Part shown: in pieces, positions 1 through 7,586 of the stretch
Numbering within the stretch: position 1 is the first letter of the stretch
Layout of the letters: each line of letters begins with the position of its first letter
Source of the DNA: Steroidobacteraceae bacterium
GTDB taxonomy: Bacteria; Pseudomonadota; Gammaproteobacteria; Steroidobacterales; Steroidobacteraceae
DNA length: 12,403 nucleotides
Assembly (NCBI GenBank): GCA_013044085.1
Contig: JABEVI010000190.1
Span: 1 to 12,403, forward strand
Direction: 5' to 3'
Translations under genes and position numbers: made by a program
Notes under the pieces: model-generated
What the model saw: the letters and a program-made list of their open reading frames with translations, nothing else
Told to the model about the DNA's origin: nothing
Databases searched by the model: none

Positions 1-338
1 AGGCGGACTGGCACAGCGAATATCTCGACGCCATCATCGCGGTCCGGGTGGTCGATGGCGTGGACGAGGCAATCGCCCACATCGAGCGCTACGGATCGCG
101 GCATACCGACTGCATCGTCACCGGCAATCCGGCGACCGCCGAGCGCTTTCTGGCGAGAGTCGACAGTGCGATCGTATTGCACAACGCATCCACCCAGTTC
201 GCCGATGGTGGCGAATTCGGCATGGGAGCGGAGATCGGCATCAGCACCGACAAGTTCCATGCGCGCGGACCGGTCGGTGTCGAACAGTTGACCAGCTACA
301 AGTATTGCGTGCGCGGCACCGGGCAAACCCGGGTCTGA
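1..338 (+). CDS. proA: Gamma-glutamyl phosphate reductase, C-terminal part (5' end outside window)
   Basis: This is the last 111 residues of ProA, the NADPH-dependent reductase that turns gamma-glutamyl phosphate into glutamate semialdehyde in cytoplasmic proline synthesis. The open frame runs in from the window edge (first full codon at 3) to a TGA at 336-338. Visible family signatures are GSRHTDCIVT, then VLHNASTQFADG, then GMGAEIGISTDKFHARGPVG and LTSYKY; these match the conserved C-terminal third of ProA almost word for word. The catalytic cysteine lies upstream of the window. A methionine codon at 48 falls in the middle of a conserved stretch, so it is not a start. The gene converges on the GH15 gene with only 22 bases between the two stop codons. 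I see no clear terminator there. Assignment to ProA is very secure; only the fragment is visible. Confidence 0.95.
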   Translation, partial: ADWHSEYLDAIIAVRVVDGVDEAIAHIERYGSRHTDCIVTGNPATAERFLARVDSAIVLHNASTQFADGGEFGMGAEIGISTDKFHARGPVGVEQLTSYKYCVRGTGQTRV

Positions 339-360
339 ATTGCGAGATCCGGGGGGCGGC

Positions 361-2166
361 TCAAAGCATTTCTTCCCAGGTGCGGCTCAGGCGCAGCGCG
401 CTCGTGATCACGCCGACCATGCTGTAGGTCTGGGGAAAATTACCCCATTGCCGCCCAGACTCGGGGTCAATGTCCTCGGAGAACAGTCCGGCGGCATTGC
501 GACGGGCGAGCAGACTCTCGAACATTTCACGCGCCTCGCGCGTGCGACCGACGCCTGCAAGCGCATTCACATACCAGAACGAGCACATCGTGAAGGTGTT
601 CGCCGGCACTCCGAAGTCATCGGCGTGCCGATAGCGATAGACGAGGTCGCCGCGGACCAGTTCGCGCTCGACGGCGCCCAGGGTGGAGACGAAGCGCGGA
701 TCGCTCGCCTCGAGAAATCCAAGTTCGGGGAGCAACAGCACGGTCGCATCCAACTCCGCCCCCTCGAAGCAGCCGACGAAGGCATTCTTGGAGGCGTTCC
801 ATGCCCGCAGCAGGATCTGCTCGCGCATCGCATCGGAGCGCGGCCGCCAGAATCCGGCGCGCTCATCGAGCCCCAGTTGGTCGGCGATGCGGGCGAGTCG
901 ATCGCAGGCGGCCCAGCACATGACCGCTGAGAACGTGTGCACCGACTCGGAGCCGCGGAATTCCCATGGCCCGGCGTCCGGCTGCGCGAACCGGGCGGCG
1001 GCCCGTTCGCCAAGAACCTCGAGACGCGCAAACAATGACTTGTCACCGAGACTCGAGAGTCGTTGATCGAAGAAGAGTTGACATGCGGCGAGCACGATAG
1101 CGCCATAGACATCGTGCTGAGTTTGTTCATAGGCAAGATTGCCGATCCGCACGGGCCCCATGCCGAGATAGCCCTCGAGCGATGTGACGATGCGTTCCTC
1201 GATGCATGTTTCGCCGCCGATTCCGTAGAGCGGTTGCAGCGCCCCGTTCGACGAGCGCACGACGACGCGGTCCAGATAGCGTAAATAGCCTTCCATCGTG
1301 TTGGTCGCGCCGAGGCGATTGAGCGCGTGGATCACGAAGAAGCTGTCGCGCAGCCAGCAGTAGCGGTAGTCCCAGTTTCGCGGGCTGCCGGCGATCTCTG
1401 GAATCGAAGTCGTGATGGCGGCGAGGACGGCGCCCGTGTCCTCGAAGGTGCACAGCTTCAGGGTGATTGCCGCCCGAATCACCGCCTCCTGCCAGTCGAA
1501 CGGAATCGCCAGACGGAGCACCCAATCCTGCCAGTAGGCGTGCGTCTCCGAGAGCCAATCGCGTGCAAGTGACAGCGGCGCGTGTTCGATCGTCTCGTCC
1601 GGCGTTAGAATCAACGCGATGGCGCCGTCGAGCACGAACGGGCTCTCATCGAACAGCGAGGACAACGAGGCGTTGGTCGTCAAGCGGTACTGAAGCGGCG
1701 GTGCGATGTAACGGATGTGGTGGCTGCCGGCGACACGTTGCGGTTCCTCCGTGCCATAATCCCTCGTTGGCCGCATGCGTATCGTCACCACCGGCCGGCC
1801 GGCGAGCGGTTCGACCAATCGGACGATGCTCATCGGGCGGAAGACACGGCCACGCCGCCGGAAGCGCGGGCAAAAATCCGTGATGCGCGCGCTGTTGCCT
1901 TCGGCATCCGTCAGCACGGTCTCGAGGATCGCGGTGTTGCGCACATAGGCGCTGCGCGCTTCGGCGACACCGCGAAGGTCGACCGCGAACACACCGCTCG
2001 GGGCTTGGCCGCCCTCGGGCTTCAACAGTGCGCAGAACACCGGGTCGGCATCGGGGCGCGGCAGGCAGCCCCAGACGATGCTGCCCAGGCGATCGACGAG
2101 CACCGCGATCTGGCAGTTGCCGATCAGCGCCAGATCGAGGCCGTCGCCGCGTGTGGCCTGGCTCAT
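361..2166 (-). CDS. Glycoside hydrolase family 15 (glucoamylase/trehalase-like), 601 aa
   Basis: A full-length bacterial GH15 enzyme, an inverting (alpha/alpha)6-barrel glucosidase with an N-terminal beta-domain. The N-terminal domain (about 1-215) begins DLALIGNCQIAVLVDRLGSIVW, typical of bacterial members. The barrel (about 220-601) carries RNWDYRYCWLRD at 263-274, a WE pair at 401-402 (likely general acid E402), and SEDIDPESG...GNFPQ from 563 (likely general base E564). No signal peptide is seen, so it is probably cytoplasmic. The ATG at 2166 is chosen because AGGAG lies six bases upstream (2173-2177) and the ATG overlaps the otsB stop as ATGA; an in-frame extension to 2238 is unneeded. 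Being translationally coupled to otsB suggests a role in trehalose or alpha-glucan turnover. Annotators often call these glucoamylases, but some GH15 enzymes are trehalases. The family is certain; the substrate is not. Confidence 0.93.
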   Translation of the reverse strand: MSQATRGDGLDLALIGNCQIAVLVDRLGSIVWGCLPRPDADPVFCALLKPEGGQAPSGVFAVDLRGVAEARSAYVRNTAILETVLTDAEGNSARITDFCPRFRRRGRVFRPMSIVRLVEPLAGRPVVTIRMRPTRDYGTEEPQRVAGSHHIRYIAPPLQYRLTTNASLSSLFDESPFVLDGAIALILTPDETIEHAPLSLARDWLSETHAYWQDWVLRLAIPFDWQEAVIRAAITLKLCTFEDTGAVLAAITTSIPEIAGSPRNWDYRYCWLRDSFFVIHALNRLGATNTMEGYLRYLDRVVVRSSNGALQPLYGIGGETCIEERIVTSLEGYLGMGPVRIGNLAYEQTQHDVYGAIVLAACQLFFDQRLSSLGDKSLFARLEVLGERAAARFAQPDAGPWEFRGSESVHTFSAVMCWAACDRLARIADQLGLDERAGFWRPRSDAMREQILLRAWNASKNAFVGCFEGAELDATVLLLPELGFLEASDPRFVSTLGAVERELVRGDLVYRYRHADDFGVPANTFTMCSFWYVNALAGVGRTREAREMFESLLARRNAAGLFSEDIDPESGRQWGNFPQTYSMVGVITSALRLSRTWEEML

Positions 2167-2948
2167 CCCGGGCTCCTGTCCATGGCGGCGACGCGTCTCA
2201 ACCAGACGCGCACCGCCGACGTGTCCTCGAGCCGGCATTGCGCCCGCACGCGGTCACCGACCGCGATCGAAATCCCGCCGTTGCGTTCGACGACGCGAAA
2301 GCCGTCCCGGTCGGTGAGGTCGTCGCCCACGAATACTGGCGTGCAGCCGGCAAAGGGCTCCTCGCCGAGGAAGGCCTCGACGGCCGTCGCCTTGGTGTGA
2401 CGGATCGGCTTGAGTTCCATGACCTGGCTTCCCTCCTGAACGTGGAATTCCCCGCCAAGCTGCGCCGCGACGCGGGCGAGCAGGGCGCGTACAGCGTGCT
2501 CGGCGCGAGGCGCGCCCCGATAGTGCAGTGCAAGCGTCTGGCCCTTGTCCTCGAGGTGCACGCCGGGATGCCGGTCCGCGAAGGCACGCAGCGCCGGGCG
2601 TGCAAGCGCAATACCGTCCGGGGTGTCGTCGGGCCGGTGTAACTGCCCCGTGGCACTGCGCCGTTCAAGGCCGTGCAATCCTGCAGCGGCAAAGCGTCGC
2701 GGCGTGAAGAGGCGATCCAGATTCGCAATGGTGCGGCCGCTCACGAGTGCGAGCCGGCCGCCCAGGCTGCGGTCGACGTCGTCGAGCAGATCGTTGAGCG
2801 CGCCGTCGGGCCGTGTCGGAGAAGGCGTGTCGCTGAAGTCGATCAGCGTGCCGTCGACGTCGAGAAACAAGCACCAGTCCGGGGACGGTGAGGGCGCCTC
2901 CCTCATCATCATCGGCAAAATATAGCGCGGCTCAGGGGTGATTCCCAT
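2163..2948 (-). CDS. otsB: Trehalose-6-phosphate phosphatase
   Basis: A HAD-superfamily phosphatase of 261 residues that removes the phosphate from trehalose-6-phosphate in the cytoplasm, the second step of the OtsA-OtsB pathway. HAD motif I is DVDGTL at 30-35 (nucleophile D30, acid/base D32), motif II SGR at 70-72, and motif IV GDDLTDRDGF at 208-217. KPIRHTK at 180-186 supplies the motif III lysine region. The cap region contains ALHYR, seen in OtsB proteins. Length is normal for OtsB. The start at 2948 has only a weak GGCGG upstream. A run of three ATG codons at 2912-2904 (residues 13-15) is an equally possible start, and would leave the conserved core intact. The gene diverges from otsA and overlaps the downstream GH15 gene by 4 bases, indicating one transcript. 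Confidence 0.93.
   Translation of the reverse strand: MGITPEPRYILPMMMREAPSPSPDWCLFLDVDGTLIDFSDTPSPTRPDGALNDLLDDVDRSLGGRLALVSGRTIANLDRLFTPRRFAAAGLHGLERRSATGQLHRPDDTPDGIALARPALRAFADRHPGVHLEDKGQTLALHYRGAPRAEHAVRALLARVAAQLGGEFHVQEGSQVMELKPIRHTKATAVEAFLGEEPFAGCTPVFVGDDLTDRDGFRVVERNGGISIAVGDRVRAQCRLEDTSAVRVWLRRVAAMDRSPG
2173..2177 (-). promoter_or_regulatory. Ribosome binding site for the GH15 gene
   Basis: AGGAG on the minus strand, six bases before the ATG at 2166. It sits inside the last codons of otsB and fixes the GH15 start at the ATGA overlap rather than at the upstream in-frame ATG at 2238. Confidence 0.75.
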
Positions 2949-2977
2949 CGAAATTTACCGCCGCCGACCCGAAATCA

Positions 2978-2996
2978 CGCGGCGTCGCACGCCGCG
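2978..2996. repeat. Perfect 8-bp inverted repeat upstream of otsB
   Basis: Arms CGCGGCGT and ACGCCGCG flank a CGC loop. It lies 30 bases upstream of the otsB ATG, so it would form a GC-rich hairpin in an otsB leader or act as a DNA operator. There is no T-run, so it is not an intrinsic terminator. Confidence 0.6.
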
Positions 2997-3028
2997 GTAT
3001 CGGCAGGGTTGCTTTGTCATGCTCATGA

Positions 3029-3062
3029 TGTTCCTATAGGCTCAATCGACGCGTGTTCCTAT
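3029..3062. repeat. Direct repeat TGTTCCTAT x2, 25-bp period
   Basis: TGTTCCTAT occurs at 3029-3037 and again at 3054-3062. On the minus strand each copy reads ATAGGAACA and so contains GGAAC, a sequence resembling ECF-sigma -35 elements. I see no matching -10 element that would establish an ECF promoter. It could be a tandem regulator site. Confidence 0.45.
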
Positions 3063-3131
3063 CGTGGTGCGCGCGTGGGCGATCCGCCCCTCCAGTTCAA
3101 TGCCGCCGGCGTGCTCCCATCACGACCCGGC

Positions 3132-3137
3132 AGGGAG
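3132..3137 (+). promoter_or_regulatory. Ribosome binding site of otsA
   Basis: AGGGAG is placed five bases before the ATG at 3143. It decides the start over an in-frame upstream start at 3053, which would add 30 unconserved residues in front of the membrane segment. Confidence 0.75.
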
Positions 3138-3142
3138 ACCCG

Positions 3143-5374
3143 ATGCTACGCTCCATCCTGATTCGCCTCGTATTGCCAGTCGTTCTGGCATCGTGTGTGG
3201 TGGCGTTCGTCGCTCTCCCGTATATGGACAACCTGCTCGCCGATTGGTTTCGCGGTGACATCGAGATGCGGGCGCAGCTCGTCATGAGTTCGATGCGCCA
3301 GCCGGTGTCGGAACTCGTCGCCAAGAACGATCTGGGGCAGTTGAGCAAGTATCTCTCGGCGATCACGGCGGACAAACGGCTGCTGGCGATCGCCATCTGT
3401 CGACCCGACGGCAGGCCGATCGTGGAAACCCAAACTACGCCGGTGGCTGTTTCATGCAATGCCGAGGCCGAATCGACGGGCCCTGCTGAACAGGTGGTGC
3501 ATCTGCCGTCCGGGTCGGTGGAAATTTCGCGCTTCGACTTCGATTCCGCGAAGCCGCCATATCGTGTGCTGCTGGTCCACGATCTGTCGTTCGTGGATCG
3601 ACGCCAGCGTACCGCCCGTGACTTCATCATTGCGTTCGTCGGCATTGCGGCGATTTTGCTCGCGCTCTTTGTCGTGCTGTCGGCATGGCTCCAATTACGC
3701 CGCTGGGTGAAGGCGTTGATCGGTGACATTCGCGGGCGGCGCTTTCTCGACGATGCGAAGTCGCCGAGCGCATCGATGCCGATTCTGTCGCAGGTCCGCG
3801 AAGTGCTCGCGGAGATCGAGGAGGAGCAGCGCCTCGAAATCGACTTTCGCGAAAACTGGACGCCGCAGGCGCTTCATCAGGTCGTCGAGACGCAACTCAA
3901 GGCGGCGCAAGTCCTGGTGGTGTCGAATCGCGAGCCCTATATTCATCATCGAGGCGAGAACGGCGAGATTGTCGTTCAAGTCCCGGCGAGCGGTATGGTC
4001 ACGGCGATGGAGCCCATCGTGCGCGCATGCGCAGGCGTGTGGATCGCGCATGGCAGTGGCGCCGCGGATCGCGACGTCGTCGACCGTTACGATCATGTGC
4101 GCGTACCGCCCGACGATCCGGAGTACACCCTGCGTCGAGTCTGGTTGACGGCGGATCAGGAGGCGGGTTACTACTACGGATTTGCGAACGAGGGCATCTG
4201 GCCGCTATGCCACCTCGCGTACGTTCGGCCGGAATTTCGGGCCAGTGACTGGCGCTCGTACGAGGAGGTCAACGCCAAGTTCGCCGAGGCCTGCGCGGCC
4301 GAGGCGACGACCGACAGTCCGGTGATCCTGATCCAGGACTTCCATTTCGCCCTGCTGCCGAAACTCGTGCGTGCGAAGGTGCCGAAGGCGACCATTGCGC
4401 TCTTTTGGCACATTCCGTGGCCGAACGCGGAGACGTTCGGTGTGTGTCCCTGGAAGCGCGAAATGCTTTTGCACATGTTGTCGGCGGATATTCTCGGTTT
4501 TCATACGCGCTATCACTGCCAGAACTTTCTCGACACGCTCGACCGATTCGTGGAATGCCAGATCGACCGCGAACACATGACCGTGACGCATCAAGGACGT
4601 GTATGCCGAATCGCACCCTATCCGATCTCGATCGAGTGGCCGCCGCGCTGGCTGAAGGGTGTGGCCGGCGTGCCGGCGTGTCGCGCCGCCGTACGTGCGC
4701 GCCATGGGATTGGTGCGCATGTGTTCCTCGGGCTCGGGGTGGAGCGATGGGATTTCACGAAGGGCATCGTCGAACGCTTCCACGCGCTGGAGATTCTGCT
4801 GGAACGCAACCCACGCCTGCGCGGCAAGATTGGTTTGCTGCAGATCGCTGCGCCATCGCGGAGTCAGCTGCCGGCTTATCAGGCGCTGCAAAAGCACACT
4901 CTCGAAGAGGCAAAGCGAATCAATGGTCGATTCGCCGAGATGGACTGGCGGCCGATCGTGCTCGTCGGCGAGCACCAGGAGCCGCGGTTGGTTTTCGAAC
5001 TGTACCGCGCCGCCGATTTTTGTCTCGTCAACAGCCTGCACGATGGTATGAACCTGGTGGCGAAGGAATTCGTGGCGGCGCGTGATGATGAGGACGGCGT
5101 GCTGATTCTGAGCACGTTCGCCGGCGCGTCACGGGAATTGACCGAGGCGTTGCTGGTGAATCCGTTCGATGTGAGCGAGACCGCCGACGCGATCGAAACG
5201 GCGATGCGCATGAGCCGGGACGAGCGCCGCGGACGCATGAGTTTGATGCGCCGGACCGTCAAGGAGAACAATGTCTACCGTTGGGCGGGACGGATGTTGA
5301 TGGACATGGGCAGAATCAGGCAGCGCCAGAGTCTTTCCCGGGCGGTTGGGCGGGGGCGCGGTGAGGGCGGCTGA
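3143..5374 (+). CDS. otsA: Membrane-anchored trehalose-6-phosphate synthase with sensor-like N-terminus, 743 aa
   Basis: OtsA (GT20) joins UDP-glucose and glucose-6-phosphate into trehalose-6-phosphate. The catalytic domain spans about 257-725: SNREPY 261-266, HGSG 303-306, GIWPL 351-355, QDFHFALLP 398-406, FWHIPWP 421-427, GVERWDFTKGI 532-542 (R535 and K540 match the phosphate-binding pair of the E. coli enzyme) and DGMNLVAKEF 634-643. Ahead of it are about 255 extra residues: a membrane segment (about 6-27), an outside region (about 28-159) containing CRPDGRPIVE, a second membrane segment (about 160-184), and a HAMP-like or coiled linker (about 185-255). Classical OtsA is about 470 residues and soluble. 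The layout resembles the input half of a sensor kinase, so activity may respond to envelope or osmotic signals; that is inference. The 3' end overlaps the convergent aminotransferase gene by 59 bases. Confidence 0.93.
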   Translation: MLRSILIRLVLPVVLASCVVAFVALPYMDNLLADWFRGDIEMRAQLVMSSMRQPVSELVAKNDLGQLSKYLSAITADKRLLAIAICRPDGRPIVETQTTPVAVSCNAEAESTGPAEQVVHLPSGSVEISRFDFDSAKPPYRVLLVHDLSFVDRRQRTARDFIIAFVGIAAILLALFVVLSAWLQLRRWVKALIGDIRGRRFLDDAKSPSASMPILSQVREVLAEIEEEQRLEIDFRENWTPQALHQVVETQLKAAQVLVVSNREPYIHHRGENGEIVVQVPASGMVTAMEPIVRACAGVWIAHGSGAADRDVVDRYDHVRVPPDDPEYTLRRVWLTADQEAGYYYGFANEGIWPLCHLAYVRPEFRASDWRSYEEVNAKFAEACAAEATTDSPVILIQDFHFALLPKLVRAKVPKATIALFWHIPWPNAETFGVCPWKREMLLHMLSADILGFHTRYHCQNFLDTLDRFVECQIDREHMTVTHQGRVCRIAPYPISIEWPPRWLKGVAGVPACRAAVRARHGIGAHVFLGLGVERWDFTKGIVERFHALEILLERNPRLRGKIGLLQIAAPSRSQLPAYQALQKHTLEEAKRINGRFAEMDWRPIVLVGEHQEPRLVFELYRAADFCLVNSLHDGMNLVAKEFVAARDDEDGVLILSTFAGASRELTEALLVNPFDVSETADAIETAMRMSRDERRGRMSLMRRTVKENNVYRWAGRMLMDMGRIRQRQSLSRAVGRGRGEGG

Positions 5375-6527
5375 TGCGCGCCGCAAATGCACAAAGGCGC
5401 TCGGCGGCGGCTTCGAGAGTTTGGTCGCGTTTCGCGAGGCAGAGTCGAAGGATCGTCATCGGCGGTGGGTCGGCATAGAACGGCGACAGCGGGATCGCCG
5501 CGATGCCGGCTTCGCGGATCAGGCGATCCGAGAATTCCATATCGCCCTCCCGGCTCAGTTCGCCATAGTCGACCAACTGGAAGTAGGTGCCGGCGGCGGG
5601 CAGCGGCTGAAAACCCGAGCCGCGCAGCCGCGCGGCAAGTAAGTCGCGCTTGGCTTCAAAGAAACCCGACAGACCGAGCAGCGCATCGGCGTGTGTGTCG
5701 ATGTAGCGGGCGATCGCATGCTGCAGGGGGGCGGCAATGCTGAACGTATTGAATTGATGGACCTTGCGCAGTTCCCGGGTCATTTCAGGCGGTGCGACGC
5801 AATAGCCGACGCGCCAGCCGGTGGCATGCAGCGTCTTGCCGAACGAAAAAACGGCGAAGCTGCGCTCGCGCAATTCCGCATGGGCGAGCACGGAGGCGTG
5901 TCGCCGGCCGTCGAACAGCACGTGTTCATAGACCTCATCGGAGAGAATCGTCACGGGACGGTTGCGCACGAGAGCCGCGAGCCGGTCGAGTTCGGCGGAA
6001 GCGAGCACGCTGCCCGTTGGGTTGTGTGGGCTGTTGATGATCAGCAGCCGCGTGCGTTCGCCGATTGCCCGTGAAACCTCGTCCCAGTCATACGCGAACC
6101 CCGGCGGCTGCAGGGCGATACGCACGCACCGTCCGCCGGCCAGGCGCACCGCGGGCTCATAAGCGTCGTAGGCGGGATCGAATATCACCGCTTCATCCCC
6201 GGGACCGACCGCAGCCTGTATCGCGTCATAAAGCGCCTCGGTCCCACCGCAGGTCACGGTAACCTCCTGGTCGGCGTCCACCCCTATTGCATAATAGGAG
6301 GTGAGTTTGCGGGCGATCGCCTCGCGCAACTCGACGACACCCTCCATCGGCGCGTACTGATTGTGGCCCGCTGCGATCGCGTCCCGCACCAGATCCGCGA
6401 GGCGTGGATCGATCGGATAATCCGGGAAGCCCTGGCCGACGTTGAGCGCACCCTCGGCGATCGCACGCCGCGACATGACGGTGAAGATCGTCGTGCCGAC
6501 GTCGGGCAGCTTGCTCTTGAACAACAT
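5316..6527 (-). CDS. ybdL: YbdL-type methionine/aromatic aminotransferase
   Basis: A fold-type I PLP aminotransferase of 403 residues, close to E. coli YbdL, which transaminates methionine with 2-oxo acids. Signatures are SKLPDVGTTIFTVMS (5-19), NVGQGFPD (29-36), NQYAPMEG (56-63), NSPHNPTG (165-172), SDEVYEH (196-202), the PLP lysine K231 in SFGKTLHATGWRVGYCVAP, AAGTYFQLVDY (311-321) and substrate-carboxylate arginine R361 in LRLCLAKR. The ATG follows the moeB TGA directly (TGAATG), so translation is probably coupled. Its own ribosome binding site is weak. It is the last gene of the Moco operon, an unusual partner. The tail (about 376-403, rich in Pro/Ala) is not conserved and overlaps otsA antisense. 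Kynurenine or other aminotransferase activity is possible; substrate is inferred from the family. Confidence 0.88.
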   Translation of the reverse strand: MLFKSKLPDVGTTIFTVMSRRAIAEGALNVGQGFPDYPIDPRLADLVRDAIAAGHNQYAPMEGVVELREAIARKLTSYYAIGVDADQEVTVTCGGTEALYDAIQAAVGPGDEAVIFDPAYDAYEPAVRLAGGRCVRIALQPPGFAYDWDEVSRAIGERTRLLIINSPHNPTGSVLASAELDRLAALVRNRPVTILSDEVYEHVLFDGRRHASVLAHAELRERSFAVFSFGKTLHATGWRVGYCVAPPEMTRELRKVHQFNTFSIAAPLQHAIARYIDTHADALLGLSGFFEAKRDLLAARLRGSGFQPLPAAGTYFQLVDYGELSREGDMEFSDRLIREAGIAAIPLSPFYADPPPMTILRLCLAKRDQTLEAAAERLCAFAARISRPHRAPAQPPGKDSGAA

Positions 6528-7586
6528 TCAGCCGGATCCGTGCAGTCTGGCGAGCCCGCCGGCGAGGGATCTGACCGAAAATCCCGCCTTGCGCAGTTCG
6601 CGCGCGGCCGCGAGGCTGCGCTTGCCGGTTGCGCAGACAAGCAAATAGGTGGGCCCGGCCGGCAGGGAGGCCGTGTTGGCGAGCAGGTCCGCCATCGGCA
6701 TGTGCGAGCCCTCTATGGTGCGGGCGGCGACTTCCTCGGCGCTGCGCAAATCGAGTATCTGCCAGCCGCGGGTGAGAGCCTCGTCGAGCGAGCGCAGTTC
6801 GATCTCCAGCGTCGCGTCGTCTGCGTCGAGTCCTTGAATCAGACAACAGGCCGGGGCGCCACACCCTTTGCGTCGCGGCGCCCGCAATTTGAGGGTCGAG
6901 AAGTTCAGGAAGTCGACCAGCAGCAACTCACCCGCCAGCTGTGCGCCGATATCGAGCAAGATTTCGAGGGCGAGAATCGCCTGCATCGCCCCCAACGCGC
7001 CCGGAACCGGGCCGAGCACGCCCGCCTCGGCGCAGTTACCGACCAATCCATCGATGGTCGCGTCCGGCCACAAACATCTCAGGCAGGCGTGACCGGCCTG
7101 CGGCTTGTAGACCTGGATTTGTCCCTCGTATTGGTAAACACTCGCGAACACCGCAGGCTTATGTTCGAGGACCGCGGCGTCGTTGATCAGGAACTTGGTG
7201 CGGAAATTGTCGCTGCAATCGATGACCAAGTCATGATCGGACACGAGAGCGCGCGCGTTGGCGGCGCCGAAGCGTTCGCAGTGCGTCTCGACGCGCACGC
7301 CTGGGTTGATCTTCGCGAGCGCAGTGCCGGCGAGTTCGGCCTTTGCCTTGCCTGCGTCCGCGAGTTCATAAAGCGGCTGGCGATGCAGATTGCTGGGTGC
7401 GAGGCTGTCATCGTCGACGATGCACAGCAGGCCGACGCCGGCTCCGGCCAGATACTGCAGGACCGGGCTGCCGAGTCCGCCGGCTCCGACGACCAGCACC
7501 CGGCTGCGGGCGAGTTTCTCCTGACCTGCAGCGCCAATGTCCTTCAGTGCGACCTGTCGCGAGTAGTCAGGGTCCATCGAGACCAT
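6528..7586 (-). CDS. moeB: MoeB-type adenylyltransferase with C-terminal rhodanese domain
   Basis: An E1-like enzyme of 352 residues that adenylates the C-terminal glycine of MoaD with ATP. The ThiF/MoeB domain (about 7-250) shows GAGGLG at 34-39, DDDSLAPSNLHRQ at 58-70, DCSDN at 123-127, zinc ligands CLRC (168-171) and CGAPAC (242-247), and a conserved cysteine C185 in GNCAEAGV. A rhodanese domain (about 265-352) follows, with active-site C318 in CATGKRS and the usual GGL near the end. This MoeB-rhodanese layout is known (MoeZ/MOCS3-like) and suggests that sulfur is delivered to MoaD in the same protein. The start at 7586 overlaps the moaE stop as TGATG; a second in-frame ATG at 7577 is possible. 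An upstream in-frame extension to 7793 only reads through moaE. It could also serve thiamine or tRNA sulfur transfer. Confidence 0.92.
   Translation of the reverse strand: MVSMDPDYSRQVALKDIGAAGQEKLARSRVLVVGAGGLGSPVLQYLAGAGVGLLCIVDDDSLAPSNLHRQPLYELADAGKAKAELAGTALAKINPGVRVETHCERFGAANARALVSDHDLVIDCSDNFRTKFLINDAAVLEHKPAVFASVYQYEGQIQVYKPQAGHACLRCLWPDATIDGLVGNCAEAGVLGPVPGALGAMQAILALEILLDIGAQLAGELLLVDFLNFSTLKLRAPRRKGCGAPACCLIQGLDADDATLEIELRSLDEALTRGWQILDLRSAEEVAARTIEGSHMPMADLLANTASLPAGPTYLLVCATGKRSLAAARELRKAGFSVRSLAGGLARLHGSG

Larger units (their letters stand above)
2949..3142. promoter_or_regulatory. Divergent otsB / otsA promoter region
   Basis: A 194-base non-coding gap must hold the promoters for otsB (leftward) and otsA (rightward). 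It contains a perfect 8-bp inverted repeat (2978-2996), a small TCATG-CT-CATGA palindrome (3017-3028) and a 9-base direct repeat TGTTCCTAT (3029-3037 and 3054-3062). A weak sigma70-like pair for otsA is TTGTCA (3014-3019) and TATAGG (3035-3040), but its 15-base spacer is short. I cannot name a convincing promoter. The symmetry elements suggest operator sites; this is inference. Confidence 0.5.

Noticed and set aside
319..334. CCGGG-CAAA-CCCGG hairpin at the end of proA as a terminator
   Set aside because: The stem is only five pairs, lies before the stop codon and no T-run follows.
4205..5041. A 278-codon open frame on the - strand inside otsA
   Set aside because: Opposite the most conserved part of the GT20 domain, no family motifs and no ribosome binding site.
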